Positions 38,827 through 44,079 of a DNA stretch of 44,079 bases are shown here, in pieces. Made by a program: the position numbers and the translations under genes. Numbering within the stretch: the first letter of the stretch is position 1; each line of letters starts with the position of its first letter. Source of the stretch: Actinomycetota bacterium (GTDB lineage: Bacteria; Actinomycetota; Actinomycetes; S36-B12); NCBI GenBank assembly GCA_016870515.1, contig VGBL01000016.1, positions 1-44,079 on the forward strand. Reading direction: 5' to 3'. The notes beneath the pieces were generated by a model. It had not been told where the DNA came from. It ran no database searches and worked only from the letters and a program-made list of their open reading frames with translations.

Positions 38827-40022
38827 TAGCGCCCGAGGAATTCTGACCGAAATGCGCTGAAATCGCCGACCTCGATCGATTCACGCATGCGATCAACGAG
38901 CCGCACGACGAATCGGATGTTGTGGATAGTGGCGAGGGTGGCGCCGACCATCTCCTTTGCCTTGAAGGCGTGGTGAAGGTACGCACGGGTGAAGTTGCCG
39001 CAGGTGTAGCAGTCGCAGACCTCGTCGATCGGGACGAATGCCCGGCGATTGGTGCTGGTGACCAGATTGAAGCGACCGCTGGGGGAGTAGACCGCGCTGT
39101 TGCGCGCCTCTCTCGAAGGTGAGACGCAGTCGAAGGTGTCGGCACCTGCGGCCACTCCGGCGAAGAGGTCACCGGGCTCGCCAATACCCAGCAGGTGGCG
39201 CGGCCGGTCGTCGGGGAGCTCAGCGGTGACCCAGCCGACTATGAGCGGCAGGTTCACCTTCTCGATCGCACCGCCGATGCCGAAACCGACGAAGTCCATC
39301 GCCCCCAGGTCCCGGGCCGCCCTACGGCGAAGGTCCTCGTACTGCGCCCCCTGGATGACGCCGAAGAGCGCCTGGTAGGGCCGCCGCGGGTGCTCCTCGC
39401 GCAGGCGGGCGTGCTCGACGAGACAGCGCTTTGCCCACAGTCGCGTGCGTTCCAGCGAGGCCTCCTGGTAGTCGCGCGTGTTGTTCAGTGTCGTCAACTC
39501 ATCGAAGGCAAAGGCAATATCGGCCCCGATGGCCGCCTGCACGCGCATCGATATCTCCGGAGTGAACCGGTGCTCCGAACCGTCGAGGTGCGAGCGAAAG
39601 GTCACGCCATCGTCATCGACGACCGCCAGTCGCTCCTTGCCGGGCGCGATGACATGGTCATCGCGACGACCGGCATCCATGGCGAGTACCTTCTTGAAGC
39701 CGGCGCCGAGGCTGAGGACCTGGAAGCCGCCGCTGTCGGTGAACGTCGGCCCCGGCCAGTTCATGAAGGCCCCGAGCCCACCCGCCTCCGCCACGATGTC
39801 GGCTCCGGGCTGGAGGTAGAGGTGGTAGGCGTTGGCCAGCACGGCCTGCGCACCGATATCTAGAAGCGACTCGGGCAGCATCGTCTTGACCGTTGCCTTC
39901 GTGCCCACGGGGATGAAGGCGGGGGTGCGAATCTGGCCGTGCGGCGTGGAGATGACACCGGTTCGCCCCGCCCCGTCGGGCATGCGCGTGCCGAGGGCAA
40001 ACGAGAATTCCGGGGTGGACAC
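38799..40022 (-). CDS. tgt: tRNA-guanine transglycosylase
   Basis: The 407-residue protein has the Tgt pattern: TPAFIPVGTKATVKTMLPESL, NAYHLYLQPG, FTDSGGFQVLSL with the first catalytic Asp, FAFDELTTLNN, the substrate-binding GVIQGAQYEDLRRRAA and GFGIGGAIEK, DTFDCVSPSREARNS, and the zinc ligands CDCYTC with YLHH. It exchanges guanine 34 for preQ1 (or queuine) in tRNAs with GUN anticodons, one of which is tRNA-His, also encoded in this window. The GTG at 40022 is the chosen start; no convincing promoter box lies before it. A bacterial Tgt of 407 residues is slightly longer than the common 370-390. Confidence 0.92.
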   Translation of the reverse strand: MSTPEFSFALGTRMPDGAGRTGVISTPHGQIRTPAFIPVGTKATVKTMLPESLLDIGAQAVLANAYHLYLQPGADIVAEAGGLGAFMNWPGPTFTDSGGFQVLSLGAGFKKVLAMDAGRRDDHVIAPGKERLAVVDDDGVTFRSHLDGSEHRFTPEISMRVQAAIGADIAFAFDELTTLNNTRDYQEASLERTRLWAKRCLVEHARLREEHPRRPYQALFGVIQGAQYEDLRRRAARDLGAMDFVGFGIGGAIEKVNLPLIVGWVTAELPDDRPRHLLGIGEPGDLFAGVAAGADTFDCVSPSREARNSAVYSPSGRFNLVTSTNRRAFVPIDEVCDCYTCGNFTRAYLHHAFKAKEMVGATLATIHNIRFVVRLVDRMRESIEVGDFSAFRSEFLGRYYAGSVARS

Positions 40023-40334
40023 CCCGGTATCCCATCACAGTCGGGATGCCGGGATGCGACTAGCGCGTGCATCGAATGCTGAAGTGGAGGTAGGCGATCC
40101 CCGGTGTAGTAGCGGCGGTCCTCGCGGAATTGGGGCTTTATCTGCACGCCCGCGGCACACGAGTCGTTGCTGACGACGAGATAGGGCAGATTGGTTGCTT
40201 CCCAAACACGCTCTTGGCGAATGTGCGTCGATGCGCCGAACCCTCGTCACGCCTGCGCCACTGCCAGGTCATTCCAGGAAGCGCCTTCACCGATCGCGAT
40301 GGTCCGGCAGGGGTCGCCGCACTAGGGTCTGAGC
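40023..40334. other. Gap between tgt and the hydrolase gene, possible remnant
   Basis: No intact gene. On the minus strand a coding-like frame between about 40060 and 40205 reads VWEATNLPYLVVSNDSCAAG followed by QIKPQFREDRRYY, then continues into the tgt start region out of frame. It looks like a piece of an unrecognised protein. The only other feature is the promoter box at 40323. Confidence 0.3.
40323..40328 (+). promoter_or_regulatory. -10 box of leaderless promoter for the epoxide-hydrolase-like gene
   Basis: TAGGGT six bases before GTG 40335. Confidence 0.55.
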
Positions 40335-41216
40335 GTGCGTGAGGTCATCGACGGCGTCGAGGTTGAGCACCGCGATCTCCTGACCAACGGCATTCGCCTG
40401 CACTGCGTGATCGCCGGGCCTGGTGACGGCCCGCTCGTGGTCGCCCTCCACGGTTTCCCGGAGTTCTGGCGTGGGATGTCGGGCGTGGTGGTGGCGCTGG
40501 CCCGCGCCGGCTACCGCGTGGTTGCCCCTGACCAGCGCGGCTACAACCTCAGCGAGAAGCCGCGGGGGATCGACGCCTACCGCATAGAGGAACTCGCGGC
40601 CGATGTCGTCGGGCTCATCGACGCCTTCGGTCGAGATAGGGCTGACATCGTCGGTCACGACTGGGGAGCCGCAGTCGCCTGGTGGACGGCCCTGACGCAC
40701 GCCGACCGGGTGCGCCGCATGGTGGTCATCAACGTGCCGCATCCGAGCGTGTTCGCCAAGGAGGTGCGCACCAATCGGCGCCAGACCCGCAAGAGCTGGT
40801 ACATCTTCGCGATCCAGCCAGCGGCAGTCGCCGAACGCGTGGCCTTCTCGCGGCGAACGCGCCCACGATTCGCTCGACTCATTGCCGGGACCGCCAACCC
40901 GGGCTCATTCGACGAGCCCTACCTCGCCCAGCTCCAGCAGGCATGGGCGCAGCCGGGAGCGGCGACAGGCATGCTCAACTGGTATCGCGCGTCAGTGCGC
41001 CGACGACCTGGCCGTCTGGCCGACAAGCGGGTGCACGTGCCCACCATGATCATCTGGGGGCGCAATGACATGGCCCTCAGCGACACGATGGTGCAGCCGA
41101 GCGCTGACCTGTGCGACGACGTACGCGTCGAGTGGTTCGACAACGCCACGCACTGGGTGCTGCACGACGAGCCGGAGCGCACGAGCGCCCTCATCGTCGA
41201 CTTCATGTCGTCCTAG
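40335..41216 (+). CDS. Alpha/beta hydrolase, epoxide hydrolase-like
   Basis: The 293-residue protein has the alpha/beta hydrolase core with LHGFPEFWRGMSGVV (oxyanion HGFPE motif of epoxide hydrolases) and VVAPDQRGYNLSEKP. The nucleophile elbow GHDWGAAVAWW carries Asp as nucleophile. The late strand IIWGRNDMALS supplies the acid, and ATHWVLHDEPE the catalytic His. Asp nucleophile plus HGFPE points to epoxide hydrolases or related dehalogenases rather than esterases. It is cytosolic and monocistronic; the last base triplet shares CTAG with the convergent DUF1028 gene. Confidence 0.87.
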   Translation: MREVIDGVEVEHRDLLTNGIRLHCVIAGPGDGPLVVALHGFPEFWRGMSGVVVALARAGYRVVAPDQRGYNLSEKPRGIDAYRIEELAADVVGLIDAFGRDRADIVGHDWGAAVAWWTALTHADRVRRMVVINVPHPSVFAKEVRTNRRQTRKSWYIFAIQPAAVAERVAFSRRTRPRFARLIAGTANPGSFDEPYLAQLQQAWAQPGAATGMLNWYRASVRRRPGRLADKRVHVPTMIIWGRNDMALSDTMVQPSADLCDDVRVEWFDNATHWVLHDEPERTSALIVDFMSS

Positions 41217-42046
41217 CACGCAGCAGCAGCCAACCGCTCGAGGAAGTCCAGGACGACGGGGTCGACGGCTCCCGGCACGAGGCGCTCCTCGAGGTTCTCG
41301 ATGCCGGCGGCTCGCTCGAGCGCCTTCTCGAGGTCGGGGTCGTCGTAGCCGAGCGTGTCGAGGGCGCGGCGCAGTCGGGCCGCGGTCTCTCCCTCCAGGG
41401 GCAGGGTCGACTCCGGGGATCCGAAGAGCAGCGAGTGGATCTCCATTAGCCGGCCGAGTTCGACGACGGGATCGGGATGGTCGTCGACGCGCAGGTCGAT
41501 GGCGATGTCGCTGCCGCCCCCGTAGCCGGCTCCGACTCCGCCGACGAGGAGCGCGGCGCTCTGCCGACCTCGGGAGTCGCCTCCGGCACGGTCCCCTGCG
41601 AGCAGGGCGGCGTGGAGTCGTGTCTCGAAGGCGTCGGCGGGATGGGCGAGATAGGCGTCACGCATGGCCGCGACCACGTGCGGGCCGGTGAGGATGTTGC
41701 CCTGAATGGCGTAGCCCGGGCCGGTGATTCCGCCCGCCCAGTCGAGGCACTCGTCGCCGGTGAAGGTGGCCGCGCTGCCCGCCGCGTCGACGATCCCGGC
41801 CTGACGCTGATCCCGGCCCTCGTCGGCAGCGACGAGAACGTCAAGAGACGCCTGCGCATCGTGGCCACTCCCCAGCAGGGCGAAGCCGTCCGGCAGGTAG
41901 CGCATGTTGGCGAAGGACTGGGTGGCGATGGCGCCGAGGGGTGCGCGAACGCCGGGCACCACGGCTCCGGCGGCGAGGAATTTGCTCGCGACGGCCACTC
42001 CCCAGCGGGTGCCGTCATCGCTGCGAGCCACGATCGAGAACGTCAT
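41213..42046 (-). CDS. DUF1028 Ntn-hydrolase-like protein
   Basis: The 277-residue protein begins TFSIVARSDDGTRWGVAVASK and contains GAIATQSFANMRYLPDG, GPGYAIQGNILTGPHVVAAM, GDSRGRQSAALLV and IDLRVDDHPDPVVELGRL, all blocks of the DUF1028 family, which has an Ntn-hydrolase-like fold. The C-terminal 70 residues form a peptidoglycan-binding-like helical extension seen in longer members. Its role is unknown; genes of this family often lie beside amino acid or amidohydrolase genes. The ATG follows TACCGT by six bases. Confidence 0.87.
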   Translation of the reverse strand: MTFSIVARSDDGTRWGVAVASKFLAAGAVVPGVRAPLGAIATQSFANMRYLPDGFALLGSGHDAQASLDVLVAADEGRDQRQAGIVDAAGSAATFTGDECLDWAGGITGPGYAIQGNILTGPHVVAAMRDAYLAHPADAFETRLHAALLAGDRAGGDSRGRQSAALLVGGVGAGYGGGSDIAIDLRVDDHPDPVVELGRLMEIHSLLFGSPESTLPLEGETAARLRRALDTLGYDDPDLEKALERAAGIENLEERLVPGAVDPVVLDFLERLAAAAC

Positions 42047-42052
42047 GGCCCG

Positions 42053-42058
42053 ACGGTA
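42053..42058 (-). promoter_or_regulatory. -10 box of leaderless promoter for the DUF1028 gene
   Basis: TACCGT on the minus strand, six bases before ATG 42046. Confidence 0.5.
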
Positions 42059-42066
42059 GCGGGAGG

Positions 42067-42200
42067 TCAGGCGTGGCTGTGCTCAATGGCGTCCCGAACC
42101 TGGTCACGCAGGGCGATGAACTCCGGCTGGGAGCGCAGTTCGGCGACGGGCACGCCCTCGGGGGTCACGTTGGACTCGACGTCGAGGACGATCTCGCCGG
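42067..42200 (-). pseudogene. C-terminal remnant of an unrecognised protein
   Basis: The minus-strand frame ends at 42067 and reads GEIVLDVESNVTPEGVPVAE followed by LRSQPEFIALRDQVRDAIEH. It has normal coding composition up to about 42200, after which the frame becomes the antisense of another remnant. No start codon suits it. I do not recognise the family. Confidence 0.4.
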
Positions 42201-42208
42201 GCCGGGGG

Positions 42209-42394
42209 CTCACGAACCGGCACCTGCTGGAGGTGGTCGAGTCGATCGAGGCCGATCCGTCGGTGCACCTGGCCGGGCTCGGCATCGGGCACGACATGAG
42301 TTCGTACCTGCGCCGCTCGCGGGTCGTGGACCCCGACCGGATCCTGGACCGCGAGACGGCCCGCGCCATCCTGGGATTCCTGGCGCAGCCGTGA
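42209..42394 (+). pseudogene. Remnant of a VWA-domain (CobT-like) protein, C-terminus
   Basis: The plus-strand frame from about 42209 reads NRHLLEVVESIEADPSVHLA, GLGIGHDMSSYLRRS, then VVDPDRILDRETARAIL to a TGA at 42392-42394. GIGHDxxxYYRR is the end of the VWA domain of cobaltochelatase CobT-like proteins. All upstream parts are missing, and the fragment abuts the minus-strand remnant. It is debris from two genes brought together by deletion. Confidence 0.5.
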
Positions 42395-42424
42395 CCGACG
42401 CGATTTCGGGAATCCGGGACGCGG

Positions 42425-42453
42425 TTGGCCCATTATCGGAAGCCCTCTACAGT
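42425..42453 (+). promoter_or_regulatory. Promoter of the class III aminotransferase
   Basis: TTGGCC (42425-42430), a 17-base spacer and TACAGT (42448-42453). Transcription would start near 42460, leaving a leader of about 26 bases before ATG 42486. Unlike most neighbours this promoter is not leaderless. Confidence 0.5.
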
Positions 42454-42485
42454 TATCCCGTAGCCGTCCCCGAAAGCGAGTTGCC

Positions 42486-43835
42486 ATGACCATCACCGCC
42501 AATCCCGACGAGGGCAAGCGCGTCTACGACCTGGACCGCGAGTACGTCTTCCACTCGTGGAGTGCACAGGGCAAGCTCAATCCGCTCTGCATAGCCGGCG
42601 CTGAGGGGTCCTACATCTGGGACTACGACGGCAACCGCATGCTCGACTTCTCGTGCCAGTTGGTCTACACCAACCTCGGCCACCAGCACCCCAAGCTCGT
42701 CGCCCGCATCCAGGAGCAGGTGGGCAAGCTGGCGACCATCGCCCCGCAGCACGCGGTCGACGTGCGCGGCGAGGCCGCCAAGAAGATCGTCGAGGTGGCC
42801 GGGCCCAACATGAAGCAGGTCTTCTTCACCAACGGCGGTGCCGATGGCATCGAAAACGCGATCCGCATGGCGCGCCTGCACACGGGTCGCACCAAGGTCC
42901 TGACGACCTACCGGTCGTACCACGGCAACACCACGACCGCGATCACGGCCACGGGCGATCAGCGCCGCTGGCCCAACGAATATGGCATCCACCACGTTCA
43001 CTTCTTCGGCCCCTACCTCTACCGCTCGGTGTTCGGCTCCATGACCGAGGAGGAGGAGTGCCAGCGCGCGCTCGCGCATCTCGAGGAGGTCCTCACCTTC
43101 GAGGGTCCGCAGACGATCGCGGCGATCACGCTCGAGTCGGTGCCCGGCACCGCCGGCATCTTCCCGCCGCCGCCCGGCTACCTCGAGGGCGTTCGGGCCC
43201 TGTGCGACAAGCACGGGATCATGTACATCGCCGACGAGGTGATGGCCGGCTTCGGTCGCACGGGCAAGTGGTTCGCCTTCCAGAACTACGACGTGCAGCC
43301 CGACCTCATCGTCTTCGCCAAGGGCGTCAACTCCGGCTACGTGCCGGTCGGCGGCGTGGTCATCTCCGAGCCCATCGTCGCGACGTTCCAGGATCGCGTC
43401 TTCCCCGGCGGCCTGACCTACTCCGGTCACCCGCTGGCCATGGCATCGATCTGCGCGGCCATCGACACCATGCACGAAGAGGGCACCATGGACAACGCCG
43501 CGGCGATCGGCCGCAACGTCCTCGGCCCCGGCCTCACTGAGCTCAAGGAGCGCCACCCGATCGTGGGCGACGTCCGCGGCATCGGCGTTTTCTGGGCCGT
43601 CGAGCTCGTGCTCAATCGCGAGACCAAGGAGCCGGTCGTTGCCTACGGCGCCCCGGTCAGCGGCGCGCTCGCCGAGGTCAACGCCGAGTGCAAGAAGCGC
43701 GGCCTCCTGCCCTTCGTCGCCGGCAACCGCGTGCACATGGTGCCGCCGTGCAACGTCAGCGAGACCGAGGCCAAGGAAGGCATCGCCCTGCTCGACGAGG
43801 CGCTGTCGACCATCGATCACTACGCCCAGGTGTAG
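42486..43835 (+). CDS. Class III PLP-dependent aminotransferase (taurine-pyruvate type)
   Basis: The 449-residue protein is a fold-type I aminotransferase. Its motifs include the FFTNGGADGIENAIRMAR cofactor-binding loop, YRSYHGNTTTAITATGDQRRWPNE, the acidic pair in MYIADEVMAGFGRTG, and the Schiff-base Lys in LIVFAKGVNSGYVPVGGV. The FSCQLVYTNLGHQHPKLV and the GDQRRWPNEYG segments suit the branch with taurine-pyruvate and related omega-amino-acid aminotransferases. It moves an amino group from a primary amine to pyruvate or a keto acid. The precise substrate is not visible. Confidence 0.85.
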   Translation: MTITANPDEGKRVYDLDREYVFHSWSAQGKLNPLCIAGAEGSYIWDYDGNRMLDFSCQLVYTNLGHQHPKLVARIQEQVGKLATIAPQHAVDVRGEAAKKIVEVAGPNMKQVFFTNGGADGIENAIRMARLHTGRTKVLTTYRSYHGNTTTAITATGDQRRWPNEYGIHHVHFFGPYLYRSVFGSMTEEEECQRALAHLEEVLTFEGPQTIAAITLESVPGTAGIFPPPPGYLEGVRALCDKHGIMYIADEVMAGFGRTGKWFAFQNYDVQPDLIVFAKGVNSGYVPVGGVVISEPIVATFQDRVFPGGLTYSGHPLAMASICAAIDTMHEEGTMDNAAAIGRNVLGPGLTELKERHPIVGDVRGIGVFWAVELVLNRETKEPVVAYGAPVSGALAEVNAECKKRGLLPFVAGNRVHMVPPCNVSETEAKEGIALLDEALSTIDHYAQV

Positions 43836-43969
43836 GTAGGCGGCCTAACGGCCGGACCCGAGGCTCGACGGCCGGTCTGCTACAGGCGAGCGGGGCCGCG
43901 TGGAGCGCGGCGGTGCTGCGGGCGACGCCCCCTACGGCGTGGCCTACGTCGTCGCGCTCTGGACCCCGG

Positions 43970-44079
43970 CTAGCGGCGCGTCGTGACTGTCACGGTATTG
44001 CTCGCGGTCGAGCCCACCGTGAAGTAGACCGAGAGACTCACGGCCTTCCCAGTGCGATAGCGCCAAACAAAGCCGCCCT
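43970..44079 (-). CDS. C-terminus of a probable secreted beta-rich protein (partial)
   Basis: The minus-strand frame enters from the window edge and ends at TAG 43970-43972. It encodes about 36 residues: GGFVWRYRTGKAVSLSVYFT followed by VGSTASNTVTVTTRR. Alternating hydrophobic and Thr/Ser residues suggest a beta-sandwich repeat of a surface or secreted protein. Too little is present to name it. The stretch 43836-43969 before it contains only GC-rich sequence with a weak GGCC inverted repeat. Confidence 0.5.
   Translation of the reverse strand, partial: GGFVWRYRTGKAVSLSVYFTVGSTASNTVTVTTRR

Noticed and set aside
40035-40250. A small intact gene between tgt and the epoxide-hydrolase-like gene
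   Set aside because: The coding-like stretch has no proper start or conserved end and overlaps the tgt start; it is described as a possible remnant only.

Overview
The window is high-GC DNA from an actinobacterium. Supporting signs are the alkB-rubredoxin fusion with its TetR regulator, a heliorhodopsin, a mycofactocin-type dehydrogenase, oligoribonuclease, GTG starts in many genes, and many genes whose start codon lies six bases after a TANNNT -10 box (leaderless mRNAs). The species cannot be named from the sequence. Genes are densely packed, often with 4-base ATGA/GTGA overlaps, and several junctions hold debris of decayed genes.

Left part (1-14.8 kb). The end of an alkane hydroxylase-rubredoxin gene and its TetR regulator are followed by an MFS exporter, a frameshifted ArsR, a small secreted protein and a broken heliorhodopsin copy. 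A plus-strand cluster comes next: SDR, glutamine-synthetase-like ligase, aldehyde dehydrogenase, two-subunit aconitase X, and a luciferase-like flavin enzyme. It resembles gamma-glutamyl-amine or hydroxyproline catabolism. It ends convergently against an intact heliorhodopsin. Divergent from that rhodopsin are two or three very small genes, two of them encoding single-span membrane proteins. A minus-strand operon then encodes a RiPP precursor with a nitrile-hydratase-type leader, a secreted TAP-like serine peptidase and a DksA/TraR zinc-finger protein. A lipase tail, a HigB tail and an intact HigA follow.

Middle part (14.8-27.8 kb). The 3' end of a tRNA-His gene (27692-27768, minus strand) is repeated at 26315 and 14826. 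These repeats bound two tandem inserted segments that share an 86-bp left end. The larger, about 11.5 kb and visibly less GC-rich, carries a TetR regulator, a dipeptide-type ABC importer (dppB-dppC-fused dppDF plus a divergent binding protein) and a catabolic operon: mycofactocin-type SDR, two amidohydrolases and an FAD oxidoreductase interrupted by an in-frame TAA. The smaller, about 1.4 kb, carries a HEPN/MNT toxin-antitoxin pair with a palindromic operator and a small helix-turn-helix protein. No integrase is present in either.

Right part (27.8-44.1 kb). This looks like core chromosome: orn, a tandem universal stress protein, the MoxR-DUF58-TgpA operon (the transglutaminase-like domain has lost its Cys-His-Asp triad), a shortened DUF2252 protein, a sarcosine-oxidase-like enzyme, membrane proteins and lipoproteins, a methylmalonyl-CoA-decarboxylase-like enzyme, the queuosine pair yhhQ/tgt, an epoxide-hydrolase-like enzyme, a DUF1028 protein and a class III aminotransferase. 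Remnants of DUF4349 and VWA-domain genes lie between them. All family assignments were made by eye from motifs; no database search was run.
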